This document shows, in pieces, positions 24,001 through 35,994 of a stretch of 64,000 bases of DNA (the first letter of the stretch is position 1; every line of letters starts with the position of its first letter). This DNA is from Artocarpus heterophyllus (Eukaryota > Streptophyta > Magnoliopsida > Rosales > Moraceae). The stretch is from the NCBI GenBank assembly GCA_025403435.1, contig CM046353.1, forward strand, positions 26,510,259 through 26,574,258, given 5' to 3'. The translations under genes were made by a program, and so were the position numbers. A model generated the notes under the pieces. It did not search any database, was not told where the DNA came from, and worked only from the letters and a program-made list of their open reading frames with translations.

Positions 24001-27000
24001 TGGAATAGGAGGTCTTTTAATGAGGGAACAGGAGAGTCCCCTCTCTCAAGGAACAATCCGACTCCTGTAATACTGTGCAAGTGGTAATGTTATGCTCTCG
24101 AGAGGCATAGGTGATGGATAAAGAAGTGGTTGAACAAAAGTCCTCTATTGTGCGCACCTTCCATTGGAGCCCCAATTTTAAGTCCTTGTTTGACCAACTT
24201 GCCTACAAATCCCAAGCTCAGTTGGTGGCCATAGAAGCCCTCATAAAGATCTAAGCAGACCAAGGACCACAATTTTATGCCAATGAGGTTCATGAGGGAT
24301 AGGCATTTTTGGAAAGCACCAACTCTATGATGTTCAACGATGAGGACATGGAAATGGCTTACCCTGATCATAAATGCCCTTTGTATCTTGAGGTTTAGAT
24401 TAATGACATGCACATCCGATGGGCCCTTATGGACAAGGATTCCTTGGTCATTGTCGTGCCATTATCCGTCCTCATTATCGTAGGAATCCCCCATGAAAGG
24501 ATCACTAAGATGGAGATAGAGATAATGGGCTCCAAGTACACCATCAAGAATTCCATCAAGAGCTTCATGCTCGACCTCAAGGATCAACCCATAAGATCCC
24601 AAACTATGCTATGCATCATGGATGTCAGTGTAAGCTATCATGTCTTACTTGGAAGGTCGTGGCTCAACAAGAATAAGCATGTGTGTTCTACATATCACCA
24701 ATGTGTAAAAGGGTCCTACAGCTTTGAGGAACGCGATACCAATTTCAGAATATTTTGAAAGCTAGGAGGAGGGTCTTCTAGCTCTTTCGGTACAAGTGCT
24801 TGGTTCCAAGATTCTCAAAGATGTTCAAATGGAGAATTAAGAAGCCTTGGTGGACCTACAGATATGTCTAAAGCAATTACATGGAACAGGAAGTCTTTTA
24901 GCGAGGGCGACTGGAGAGTCCCCTCTCTCGAGGAACAATTTGACTCTTGTAATACCGTGACAATGGTAATGTTATGCTCTCGAGAGGCATAGGTCATGGA
25001 CAAAGAAGAAGTTGAATGAAAGTCCTCTGTTGTGCACGCCCTCCATTAGAGCCCTAAGTTCAAGTCCTTGTTTGACCAACTTGCTTGTGGATCCCAAGTG
25101 CGATTGGCGGCCATAGAAGCCGTCATAAAGATCTAAGCAGACCAAGGACCACAATGTTATGCCAATGAGGTTCATGAGGGATAGGCATTTTTGGAAAGCA
25201 CCAACTCCGTGACATTCACTGACGAGGACATGGAAGTGGCTTACCCTGATCACAAATGCCCTTTGTATCTTGAGGCTTAGATTGATGACATGCACATCCA
25301 ATGGGCCTTTGTGGACACCGATTCCTTGGTCATTGTCGTGCCATTATTCATCCTTATTGTCACATGAATCCCCCATGAAAGGATCACTAAGATGGAGATA
25401 GAGATAGTGGGCTCCAAGAACACCATCGAGACTTCCATCGAGAGCTTCATGCTCAACTGTAAGGATGGACACATAAGATCCCAAACTATGCTCTACATTG
25501 TGGATGTCGGCGTAAGCTATCATGTCTTACTTGGGAGGTCGTGGCTCAACAAGAATAAGCTTGTGAATTCTATATATCACCAATGTGTAAATGGAAGGTT
25601 GGGCAAAAAGGTCATCCATATTCCAGTAAACCAAGTTTCATTTGATCAAACCAAGACACTATGCTGATGCCAAGCTCTATGACGACCTTGCTGAAAGAGG
25701 AGAAGCCAATATCGCTAAGGTTATTGGGACACCATTGCCACCGTGGAATAAGATAAAGGATCTTGATGATGAAGAGCTCCACAATGCTCTCATAGACAAA
25801 TGAAGGAAAGAAAAGGAGACAAACACTTGCTATGTCAAGGTCACCCTACCCCAAAGGAGGGTGTCATACTAGTTATGATGGTGTAGAGGGCCTGATCACT
25901 AGACGTGGGATGCCCTGAGTCCAGAGCAAAAGGTGGAACATGTCTCCACGCAGAGGAAGCATCACTAATCAACCGTGAAGAAAAAGAACCATCAACTGCA
26001 TCAGCACACATACAAGATGGGTCCGATGTGGTCATTGAGCCTCTTGAAAAATTTGACTTGACTAATGATCCATACGTCAAGAAGCACATGTCAATAAGCA
26101 CATAATTGTTACCTAAGGAATGCAACCACATGATACGCCTCTTGAAAGAGAATTCTGACTTGTACAATTGGAGCTACGAGGATATGCTTGGACTTGATCT
26201 CGACATGGTTTGCCATGCTTTAAATGTGGCACCTAACACAAAACCCATGAATCAACAGAGGCATAACTTCCATCTAGAAGTAGAAGCTCAAATCAAGGCC
26301 AAGGTGGAAAATCTAATTGAGGCCAGATTCATCAAGCCAACCAAACACTCCCCTTGGTTGGCAAACATAGTTCCTATAAAGAAGAAGAATAGGCAAGTTT
26401 GGATTTGTATAAACTTTTAAGATCTCAATTAGGCATGTCCAACGGATACGTTCCTTTTTCTAAACATAGATGTCCACATTGACTCTACAACAAGGCATGG
26501 CATGCTTTCGCACATGGATTGCTACAACAGATATAACGAAATCAAGATTTCTACAAAGGACATAGAGAAGACGGCCTTTCGATCTCCTTTCAAGAACTTT
26601 TACTTCACTATCATGCCATTTGGGCTTAAGAATGCTGGTGCAGCATATCAACGGGCTATGATGGTTTTGTTCCATGACATGATGGGAAAGAGGTGGAGGA
26701 AAGTATGACCTCAAGATGAACCTAAAGAAGTGTGCTTTTGGAGTCTTCGGAGGAAAGTTTCTTAGGTTCATGGTGCATGAAAGGAGAATTAATGTAGATC
26801 CATCAAAAACACAAAAGATAGCAACAACGACCCCACCAACAATCGTGAAAGGGATTAAGAGCTTCCTTAGGAAGCTGTCATACATTTGTCTCTTCATACT
26901 AGGATTGGCCACATGTGTGTCCATTTTCAAGTCACTACTGGTAAATAATACACCTTTGCGAGGATCCAACACATGATCATGAACCTGCCCGCAATGGTTG

Positions 27001-27209
27001 TGTCGGAGTTGGGCAAGCTGCTATGTGTGTACTTTTCCTCGACTCCTATGGCAGTAAGGGCCCTCTTGGCATAGGAGAGGAATGGAAGTATTGAATCTCC
27101 CATTTACTATGTTAGTGGACAACTTAATAAGGTCAAACTTAAGTATCCCAAGGTGGAGGAATTGTCTTGCTTTAGTCTATGCCGTGTAATGGATGAGGCA
27201 TTGCTTCAG
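24001..27209 (+). pseudogene. D, part 2: duplicated protease region, RT and RNase H of Tat/Ogre-like gypsy
   Basis: This resumes D after A2. A retropepsin-like region with a C-terminal YHVLLGRSWLNKNK motif appears twice (24408-24758 and 25392-25667) because of the 881-bp tandem duplication. Downstream, 26106-26420 carries the N-terminal RT region (LYNWSYEDMLGLDLDMVCHALN, EARFIKPTKHSPWLANIVPIKKK). 26502-26708 carries RT with TAFRSPFKNFYFTIMPFGLKNAGAAYQR, but the catalytic YxDD region is missing before 26716-26976. RNase H is recognisable at about 27000-27207 (IYYVSGQLNK, VYAV). Many stops and frameshifts. The sequence breaks at 27209, where element E starts on the other strand. Confidence 0.8.
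24712..25592 (+). repeat. Tandem duplication unit X2
   Basis: It is homologous to X1 (14839-15008 plus 24001-24711), both about 881 bp. It includes a protease-like segment and an uninterrupted copy of the A2 insertion site (GCAATTACATGG, about 24873-24884). The copies differ at many positions, so the duplication is not recent. Confidence 0.85.
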
Positions 27210-28400
27210 TTAGCAAAAGAATTTTTTTAGGACCTCAGCGTTCCAAAGATGACCGAGCAGGTTGCCCTTCATGTCTGATAGCCTGTAGGTGCCTAGTTAA
27301 ACAATTTCGATCACTTTATATGGCCCATCCCACTTTGGACCAAAGAAACCTAGCCCGGGCTATTGAACGGTGACCTTCTTTAGCACCAAATCTCTAACTT
27401 TGAAGCTCCTTGGTAGGACCCGTTTGTTGTAGTACCAAGCAACGACTTGGTTCCAAGCTGTGTTACGAATCATTACACAGTTCCTCTTCTCCTTGAGCAA
27501 GTCAAGTTCGGACATCATGGCCTCAACATTTCAAACTTCTTTGCATCGTTTGACCCTAAAGCTTGGTAGTCTTACTTCTACCAGGATGATAGCCTCAGCC
27601 CTATATACAAGAGAGAATGGAGTCTCCTTGGTAGCAGTTCAGGCTGTTGTTCGGTAGGCCCAAAGTACCTTTGGGAGCTCATAAATACATGTCCCTTTGA
27701 GGCCCTCAAGCTTTTTCTTCAGGTTGTCCTTAATTGTTTTATTGATAGCTTCAACTTGCCTGTTGCTTTGAGGGTAGTCAGAGAAGAGAAGATCTTCTTA
27801 TTGCCAAGCTGCTTGCATAAGCAAAGGAGACTCGAGGATGCGAACTACTTTGCGTTGTTAGTCATAATGGTATGCGGGATCCCGAACTGGCAAATGATGT
27901 TTTTCCATACAAAGTTGGTGCACTTGGCTTCGGTCATGTTGGTGCATGGTTCTACCTCGACCTATTGGGTGAGGTAGTCGATGGCCACAATGTAGTACTT
28001 AAATTGAGATCAGGCTTGGGGAAGGGGCCCGATAAGATCAATGTCCTACTTAGCAAAAGGTCATGCTGATGTTACCGAGGTGAGTGGCTCGGCGTGGTGC
28101 TCGAGCACCCTCGTGAATTGTTGACATTTTAGACTTTTTTGGACGAAGTCCTTATAGTCCTTCTCCATGGTCGGCCAGTAATAGCCCTACCGAAGGCATG
28201 TTTTGGCAAGGATCGTCCCCTAGAGTGATTAGCATATAGGCCTTTATGGATCTCTTTCATCAATTTATTGAGCTTCTTTGGGCCATATGCACTTCAGACA
28301 CTGTGTAGTGTAGCCTCATCGATATAGCTTCCCATCGATCATTGAATACCAGGCCAAGCTATTGCAAATCTGGCATGCCTCTTCTTGGTCGCCAGGCAAT
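27210..28400 (-). pseudogene. pol: E integrase pseudogene
   Basis: Minus-strand translation in pieces gives GYYWPTMEKDYKDFVQKSLKCQQF (zinc-binding region with one Cys changed to Ser), DLIGPLPQA and IVAIDYLTQ (core), TNNAK (core Asp changed to Asn), then RSFKVRDLVLKKV, FFGPKWDGPYKV and TYRLSDMKGN. The C-terminal stretch ends NAEVLKKFFC with TAA at 27212-27210. These are integrase C-terminal features of non-chromodomain gypsy elements. Several stops and frameshifts break the frame. Confidence 0.75.
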
Positions 28401-28499
28401 TCGGCTGTGGTCAGGTATCGGATGATTGGGTCCATCCAGGTGGTCTACTGCTCTTTGGCTACAAATGCCATTTCTTAATTAATACTTGGCTTGATTAAT

Positions 28500-29160
28500 C
28501 TTTCAATGGGGACTGATGTTAACTCACTATCGCCCAGACCTAAGGCAAGCCAAGCAAGTGCATCAGCCTTAGAGTTTTCTGATCAGGGGATCTACCTATG
28601 AGTAAGATTTAAACTGCCCAAGCAATGCCCTGACTTCTTGTGTATACACGGTCATGGATTTTGTCCAAGCTTGAAACACCTTAGTGACCTACTGGATGAC
28701 GAGCTTGTAATCACTATGAATGACTAGGCGGTCTACTCTGAGGTCCCTAGCAATTCTAAGTCTGGCCAGCAGCGCTTCATACTCTACTTCATTGTTAGAG
28801 GACTTGAAATCAAATCAATGTACGTAGGTTGTCTTATATCCATCTAGGCTTGTTAAAACCAGCTCGGCACCCAAACCTCCCACACGGGAAAATCCATCTA
28901 CAAAGAGCATACATTCTAGTTCTAGCATGATGTGATCACTGCCACTGCAATTGGGGAGTTTGGGACTTCCACAAGTGCCTTCTCTGCTAGTGGTGTGCCT
29001 TGCTCGGTATCGGTGATCTCGGCAATGAAATCTGTGAAGACCTGGGCCTTGATGGTCATCCTCGGTACAAAATGAATGTCTACTGGTCGAGCTCGACCGA
29101 CCATTTGGCCATCCGTCCTGATATCTCTGGACTCTAAAGAACTTGCCGAAGAGGAAACTT
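28500..29160 (-). pseudogene. E archaeal-type RNase H (aRNH) pseudogene
   Basis: Minus-strand pieces include MTIKAQVFTDFIAEIT (28922-29104), LFVDGFSRVGGLGAELVLTS, SSNNEVEYEALLARLRIARDL and VIHSDYKLVIQ. The NNEVEYEALLA segment with a nearby SD is the usual signature of the additional RNase H found in Tat-group gypsy elements. Stops interrupt it. Its presence next to the ordinary pol domains is the main reason for assigning E to that group. Confidence 0.7.
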
Positions 29161-30420
29161 TGTCGGGACTCGTATTGTGTGGCCTTGAAAATAAGGTTGT
29201 AGTTTTCGAGCAGAAGTGACTAGGGCGAATGCCAACTTTTCAAGTGGGGGGTTCCTCTCCTCGGCTCCCTAGAATGCATGGCTTATGTAATAGACTGGCT
29301 TTTGAACTCTGTCTTCTTATCGAACGAGGACCGAGCTAATAGCCTTCTCGGACACGAAAAGGTAGGCGTACAATACTTCCCTCGGTAAAGGTTTGGATAG
29401 AAGCGGGGCATGGCTAAGTATCTCTTTAAATTTTTGAAGGCTTCTTTACACTCCCTACTCTACTCAAATCTCCCCTTAAGTGCTTGAAAAAATGAATGGC
29501 AATTGCCAGTAGACCGGGAGACAAATCTGGAGAGAGCCGCTACCATGCCAATAAGTTTTTGTACCTCTTCCATCGTCCAAGGTGAATGCATGTCTATAAC
29601 AGCTTGAGCCTTGGTCGGGCTGACCTCGATTCCTCTTTGATTGACTAGAAATCTAAGAAACTTGCCCAAACTAACCCTAAACGTGCATTTCATCGGGTTG
29701 AGTTTCATCCCATATTCCTGGAGAATGTCAAAGCTTTCTCGAAGATCGGCCATGTGATCCACTGCACGAATAGATTTAACTAACATATCGTCCATATAGA
29801 CTTCCATGGTTTTGTCAATCAACCGAGCAAACATCTTGTTGAATAGGCGTTCGTAGGTAGCCCTAGCATTCTTAAGTCCAAAAGACATTACTACGTAGCA
29901 GTAGAGCCCTTGGTCAATAATAAAGGCTGTTATTTGATCTTCCTCGGCCATTCGTATCTAGTTATAGCTGAAATAGGCATCCATGAAGTTGAGCAGCTCA
30001 TACTCGATAGTTGCATCAATGAACTGGTCTATTCAGGGCAATGGAAAGCAATCCTTCGGGTAGGCCTTATTTAGGTCGGTGTAGTCTATACAAACCTGCC
30101 ATTTTCTATTCGCCTTTTTGACTAGGACCACATTTGCTAACCACTCTAGATACTTTACTTCTCAGATAAATCCCGCCTTTGACAACTTCTCGACCTCTTC
30201 ATTAATGGCAACATACTTTTTTGGGTTAAATGCCCTTATTTTCTGAATAACCGACTTGTACTTTGGTTGGATGTCAAGACGATGACAGATTATGCTCAGA
30301 TCAATGCCGGGCATGTCCTCTTGAGACCATACAAACACATCTTGATACTCTGTAAGGAGCTTCTCAAGGTCGGCCTGGATCTTAGGCTTCACCTAAGAGC
30401 CGAGTTGGACCATGCAGTCA
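29160..30420 (-). pseudogene. pol: E reverse transcriptase and RNase H pseudogene
   Basis: The largest open piece (29951-29460, 163 aa) has MSFGLKNARATYERLFNKMF, the intact YMDD catalytic box (VYMDDMLVKS), and the connection region NPMKCTFRVSLGKFLRFLV. The upstream piece 30392-30162 has LTEYQDVFVWSQEDMPGIDLSIICH and EEVEKLSKAGFI, typical of the RT N-terminus. RNase H is in fragments at about 29160-29440. Short gaps and stops separate the pieces. Confidence 0.8.
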
Positions 30421-30879
30421 GGATGTGCTAGATCTAGACTGAACAGCACCAGATCCTCAACAGGGGTGGCCCTCACCTCCTCCTCGGGCATATGTGGGTC
30501 AAGGTCAAAAAGCAGGCATATGTGGGTCAAGGTCAAAAAGCATCTTAGGCATCGACTCAGCTAGGAATTGTATTTCATCAACCTTGTAAATGGCCAAGAC
30601 ATTTAATTGTCTAGCCGATGTAGTCTTGACAACGTTAGCATAACAAGCTCAGGAATCTTTTTATAATGACTGGATTACTCCGACCCGGTTGTCCGTTGGG
30701 AACTTCATGGCCAGGTGGTAGGTGGAGACCATAGTCTTTAGTGCATTTAACATCAGACAGCCGATAATAATATTATATTGGGAGGGTTTGTCAATGACCA
30801 GAAGGTCGACGACGCATGTCACCCGAGCAGCGTCCTCACCGAAGGTGACTGGCAGGCCAACCTTCCCAACTGCTCGGAC

Positions 30880-31130
30880 GCATTCACCTATGAAGCTGTA
30901 AAGTGGCGTCTAAATCGAGATAAGGGTAGCATTGTTGATCTTCAGCTTATTGTATGCTTGCTTGAATAGGATGTCAACTAAGCTACCATTGTCGATCAAC
31001 ACACTCCATACTATGTTATTGGCGATGTGCAACTTGCATACAAGAGCATCATTGTGCGGATGGATTAATTTGCCTACATCATATTTTGTAAAGGTGATTG
31101 GCATGTCTTACTAGCGGGAAATTTTATTGA
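30880..31130 (-). pseudogene. E protease pseudogene
   Basis: The open piece 31104-30910 reads KLHIANNIVWSVLIDNGSLVDILF. The DNGS box fits the aspartic protease active site of Tat-like elements (V-x-V/I-D-x-G-S). The interval 30420-30880 is the linker between protease and RT and shows only broken frames. Confidence 0.7.
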
Positions 31131-31149
31131 CATGCTCAGACATGTTAAT

Positions 31150-32990
31150 GAGCTCACCTCTTTCGAACAGTCAAGCCTCTCGGACATAAGCCTGCTGCCC
31201 ACTCGATGTGTCCCCAGTAACAGGCCCTCCAAAAATCATGTGAACAATGTTTGGGGGTTTTGGGGTGTTCCCACCATCGTTTCATGAGTGATTTGCCGCA
31301 TCTCGATTCGGTTGGTTGTCTCTCCCAAGTACAGCGCTTGGAGCTAAAACTCGCTCTACAAACTCCTGCAGATGTTTGTCTCGAACTAGTCTCTCGATCT
31401 GGTCGTTGAGCTGAATACAATCATAGGTGTTATGTCCCACGTCCTTATGAAAATTATAGTACTTGCTTTGGTCCCTCTTTGCTTTGCTACCCTTGAGCTT
31501 AGGCGAGTCGACTAGTAGCTTTTTCCCACTCACCTAGGCAAGTTCCTCCTCTATGCTCACTACCAAGGGCGTGTAGCTTTGGAATTTTTCAGTCGGCACT
31601 TTCGGCTTCTCGGTCTTCTTGTCCTTCTTCTACTTCTTATTTTGCATCACTGGATTGTTTGGGTGCTTTCTTCTACTTCTTCTGCTTCTTCGTGCTGCTA
31701 CTACTAGCTTCTTCTCTATGGCTCTTCATATATTTAGCCGCGTCGGCATACCTTTGCACGTAGCCGAGCATTTGAGTAAATGTGCTCGGTTGCTCAAATG
31801 GCAATGACCAGGTTAGCTTCTCGTCTCGAAGACCCCCCATTAAGGCATGTTTTAGGGTCTCATCTTTGACATGCTTAACTTCAAGCGTAGCTCAGGTAAA
31901 CCGGTCTATATAATCTCAGACATTGCCATCTCCTTGCTTAACGGCGTATAAATAGGTAATCTTCCTTCTCTTTATTTTTATTGTGGAGAAGGCTGCCCAT
32001 AAAGTGTTAAAGAGCTACCAAAAAGAAGTAATCGAAGCTGGTTCAAGTTGTCAGAACCATTGCCTAGCTGGTCCGGTCAGGGTTAAAGAGAAGGCCTTGC
32101 ACATGGCTGCGTCGCTGGTGTTCTGCAGGAGCATGTGTCCTTGGTATAATTCGACATGCTTGTCAATGTTTGTGGTCCCATCGTAGGACTTGATTTGTGG
32201 GACTTTAAATTTAGGCGGCATCGGGGCTCGCATGATGGCATTGGTGAACGACGGATCTAAGGTGCCGACATCATCCAAACCGAAACGGTTGTTGCAGATT
32301 TCATTTGCAATTCTTGAAACTAGCGACTATTGGTATCTTCGGGTAGTTCAACCCTATAGGATGCTCCGCCCTTAACCCTGTCACTTGCTCTAGGTTGACG
32401 ATCCTGCTTTGGCTCCCCCTTTTGTTTGAGCTGATCAAAAACAGATGCTTGGGAGCCTTGTGGTGATGGAGCCTGTGCTTCTTGAGGGCCAAGGCGTCCC
32501 TCTCAGACGAGCCTATTGTTTGCCAAGACGCCATGTGTAGATCTTCTAGAGCACTCAGAGTCGGCTTCACTGGGGTCAGCGGCTTCCTGTCCTACCCTAC
32601 CCCCAGCCTGGTCAGCTGGGCCTGGAGGTAGGAGGCCAAAAGCTACTTGGCAGTGAGCTTGTTGTGCGAGCTGCTGAGTAAGTATCTGAGCAACATTGGT
32701 CAGTTCCAGGATAAGGTCTTGGACAATCAGATCTTGCATCTGTTCGGCCCTTGTCGTGCTTCCCTGACCCCGAAAATAAGATCTCATGGCTTGGGGACGG
32801 CATCTGGGTCTCGTTGGATTATGGTTTCAGTTTCGAGCTTCTCTCGACCCCTCCTATTGGGCACCCTTGTCCCGGGCGTTGCCTCGAGTTACCATCTCAG
32901 TTCATTGGCTTGCTATGGCTAGTAATTTTGAGTGAAGGCATAGGCGCCCTCCTTCTAGCTCCAAAATCTTGATGCTTACAGGAGTTTGGC
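31150..32990 (-). pseudogene. gag: E gag pseudogene
   Basis: Minus strand. The piece 32278-32051 has PPKFKVPQIKSYDGTTNIDK and AFSLTLTGPARQWF, the conserved core of the plant retrotransposon gag (capsid) domain. The piece 31533-31282 has a nucleocapsid-like motif YYNFHKDVGHNTYDC, in which the first Cys is Tyr, followed by IQLNDQIERLVR. Upstream pieces (32787-32503) are low-similarity linker. Frames are broken by stops and frameshifts, and I cannot fix the start codon. Confidence 0.75.
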
Positions 32991-33066
32991 GGCAGATTAA
33001 CACCACATGCGGCTACGCATGGTGGAATGCTCTTCCCTATTCAGCTCTGCCTGATTGGGTGGACCT

Positions 33067-33600
33067 GTAACAAGGGGAGGAACACTTCGGAGGCAAGAAA
33101 AAGGTGAATCAATAGACAAGGGCTCTTTGATGCTCAAGGCAGGGGTTGCTCGATAGAGAACGGGAACTTATTAGGTGGGAAGGAGCATGCATGCTAGATG
33201 CAATAAATGCACCCTATTTATAGGTTGCTACTTAGACTGGGTGTTAGGTGGGTTTTTCCAACGAATCGAGTCTCACATCAAGGCGTGTCAAATGGTAGAG
33301 GACAAGTGTCGTACCCTCAGTCGGTGGATTGTTTTCCATCTAATGGTTAGTTGTTGCCATCTGTTGGCCAGTGATGGCGAGTAGCAGTCCACTTACAAGT
33401 GAAAAGAATCTAACCTGAGCTGGTGTTTGACCGAGGAGGTGACTAGCTATGGTGCGGCCCGAGGGACCCTAAAAAGCACCTCGGACAAACGATCCAAGCC
33501 CTTCGAGATCAGTTGTTAGTTCCCCATAGCTTTGCCGAGCTTCTTAGCCGACCACCATGAGTAACGCTCCTCGGCGGTGGCATCGAGCTCGCCCTCAACA
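33067..33600 (-). repeat. E 5' LTR
   Basis: On the minus strand it starts TGTTGAGGGCG at 33600 and probably ends CTTGTTACA near 33067. A TATA box (TATAAATAGGG) lies at 33213-33223. Length is about 534 bp. The primer-binding site just after it is not clear to me, so the inner boundary is tentative. Confidence 0.55.
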
Positions 33601-33888
33601 ACCTGGTTTTGAAGGTAGCAGACCATGTAAAGCGAAAAATATCTACACCAACTAAGTTTTCACCTAATTAGGAGGGGCCTTATGTTGTGAAAGAAGCTTA
33701 TGACAATAGGCATTATGAATTAATTGTTTTTTCGAGGGAATCAAACATTGACGTCATCAACAAGAGGTGGCTCAAGCGCTACTATTGCTAAGGAGCTCAC
33801 CGCCAATTTCTTTTGATAGAAGGGTCACCCAAGGGAGTACGCTCCTATCGCTGACACCAGATTAGAGGGAGGCATTATGCCAAGTCCT
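33601..33888 (+). pseudogene. pol: D, part 3: integrase C-terminus
   Basis: The plus-strand frame from about 33606 reads VLKVADHVK, KFSPN*EGPYVVKEAYDN and NKRWLKRYYC with a stop at about 33790. WEGPYVV and LKRYY are typical of the integrase end in Tat-like gypsy elements. It therefore continues D on the far side of E. The D integrase core is missing, so a deletion accompanied or followed the E insertion. Sequence from 33790 to 33888 is 3' untranslated and then meets C2. Confidence 0.7.
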
Positions 33889-34404
33889 GATCAAAAAATA
33901 GTACACAGCGGAATTTTAAAAATTTTATATCAGAGTATTTTCCAAAACACAAGTTTGACAAGCTATATGCATAAATTAACCAGGTCTTACTAACTTTGTG
34001 TGCCGAAGAACCCTTGCAAAACATAAAGAGAAGTAGCATTCCAGAAAAGCCTCAACCAATTGGTCTTCTTTGCTATTCTCTATCCACGACCGGAGTGAGT
34101 GTGGGCTCACACGTATAGCTCTTCCACTAGGTGACCTTCCTTCCACCCAATCGAGAGAACCTAAAGCTAGAGTTCGTGATTTGTGAATAAAAGCTTTTAG
34201 GGAGTTTTTAGATTCTCAACAGCAGAGTATCACTCTTAATCTCTCAATTGATCTGAGTAACTCTTAAGACTTACTCCCTATTTATAGAGGTTGGGTCTAG
34301 GGTCAGTCCTTATCAGATTAGGTCTCAAAAACTCGAAACAGAATCAAGTTCAGATCAATATCTGATAAGATCCATGTAGAAACGCGTTATCTTATCCTTT
34401 GCTC

Positions 34405-34461
34405 ATCGGCAGGCCGAACTTCCTGATCGGCAGGCCAAACACATGGATCGGCAGGCCGAAC
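34405..34461 (-). repeat. Dyad array in C2 LTR (3 units)
   Basis: Read on the plus strand the units are TCGGCAGGCCGAA, TCGGCAGGCCAAA and TCGGCAGGCCGAA, about 22 bp apart. The TATA box is about 120 bp downstream on the minus strand, the same layout as in C1 and C3. Confidence 0.85.
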
Positions 34462-34552
34462 TGTCGATTAAAATCTTAGCGAATCGTTTATTTTCCACCC
34501 GAGATTCTATAGGATAAAGTCTCAGTTTTAATTCAAATAACCCAATATAGAA

Positions 34553-34557
34553 GTTAT
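34553..34557 (+). repeat. C3 target-site duplication, left copy (GTTAT)
   Basis: A perfect match to GTTAT at 44272-44276. Confidence 0.95.
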
Positions 34558-35994
34558 TGTTAGACATGTATGCTCTAAGGAGTAAAAATGTAATACGTTT
34601 TTGGAGACATTTTTATCAATAAAGAATTTATTCATTTATATATACCAAATATTGTCCTCTTTACGTTCATATTTGTTGAATGTATGATAAGCAAACAGTA
34701 GTCTGAGACTGTCAGTCTAAACCTTAAGAGTTGGGCATATGATGGGATGATTATGCGGTAGACACGACTCTTAAGGTGATGGTCTAAAATATATGATCCG
34801 CAATCGAGGGAATAAAGTTGGGCGCTTTATTCATGTAAAGATTGTTATGTTGTCTATATCCCTTTTGGGAGATGGTTTGTCTTAGCCATCGGAGTTGGAC
34901 TCCGTGAATAGAAACATTGGCGCGTTGTCATAGGTGACGATGTGTTGGATCGGGACATAAAGTGAATTGATTTGGATTAATAATTCTGTCTTGTCAAATT
35001 GATTCACTTTAGACAGTCGTTTGTATTGTATCTTAATCCTGAGATGAATAATGGGCCCGTTGTCTCGACTTGTGTCTTTTGATGTACCAATGGGTGACTC
35101 CCACATCTCTATAGTGGCATGCATGCCGGTACGTTGGAGGCATGACTCTTGATAGCGTAGACTTGTTATTCATAGATATGGAATCCATAGCTCCTCTTTA
35201 GGAGTAATGATATCCTCTTATATGCGTTGTCCTGTAATTGGAAAACTGGAGCGCTCAACCATTTGGATACATAGGTGTAACCGAATGGTATACTATCTTT
35301 GGATGGTAAGTTTTCTAATGGTGAGACAATGGAACGTAAGATAAAAATAATCGGGAAGGTAAGACAGAACTTGTCCTTAAGCCGATTATGGATGATCATA
35401 TGGGGATGCGATACACTATGATATGTCATGGAGACTTAGCTACACGAGCTTCGTAATTCTATAAAGTTCGAGAGTGCAGCTCCAAGCTTTTAGTGGAGTA
35501 GCGTTGGAGTTGATAATTGTGAAATGTATATCTGGGATATTGGGTTTCATAGTTATCATGAGCTTGAACTTTATAGGTCCATTTTGGTCCCCTTTGCTAG
35601 CTCACAAAATCCTGTAACGACACGGCGTGCTTTTCCAATAATTGGTGACTTATGTCGGATTTATCAGATTGGTTTAAAATTTATAAGAATCAAATAATTC
35701 ATGTCTGTTTATCGGTTGAATTAATTTTGTAAGAAATTAGTTCAAGATGAACTTGTTGAATTATGGCGTTCGGATAATTCTTGTCTGTTTATCGGTTGTT
35801 TTAATTTTGGACAATTAGAACAAGATAAACTTGTAGAATTATTTTGAATTGATTTATTTTCTTAGAGATTATCTTGATAGAGTTTGTTTTGATCAGATAT
35901 CTTTTCTATTGGGCTATTTGAATCAAAACTGAGACTTTATCCTTTAGAATCTCGGGTGGAAAATAAAAGATTCGCGGAGATTTTTTCTCGGCAG

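Larger units (their letters stand above)
27210..33600 (-). mobile_element. E: Tat-like Ty3/gypsy element, minus strand, 3' end missing
   Basis: Read on the minus strand: LTR (33600 to about 33067), gag, protease, RT, RNase H, an extra archaeal-type RNase H, and integrase ending in KKFFC and a stop at 27210. The second RNase H is characteristic of the Tat/Ogre group. There is no 3' LTR; the element ends exactly at its pol stop against D. At the other end the LTR starts TGTTGAGGGCG at 33600 and D resumes at about 33606. ACCTG at 33601-33605 would be the surviving target-site copy. Confidence 0.75.
33889..34557 (-). repeat. C2 3' LTR, distal part (minus strand)
   Basis: This is the reverse complement of the last 670 bp of the copia C LTR. 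The outer end is near 33889 (reads TTTTTGATCA on the minus strand, where the family has TTTTCAACA). It holds a dyad array at 34405-34461 and a TATA box (TATAAATAGGG) at about 34276-34286. It is split from its other part (44277-45606) by the C3 insertion. Confidence 0.85.

Noticed and set aside
23996..33888. D and E as one element with an inverted middle
   Set aside because: E has its own LTR start, gag and full domain set on the minus strand, and D has its own RT and integrase tail on the plus strand. Two elements explain the data better.
35166..35429. Minus-strand 87-aa frame, repeated at 42845-43108 and 12736-12999
   Set aside because: It recurs because it lies in every C LTR. It has no known domain and is overlapped by decayed copies.
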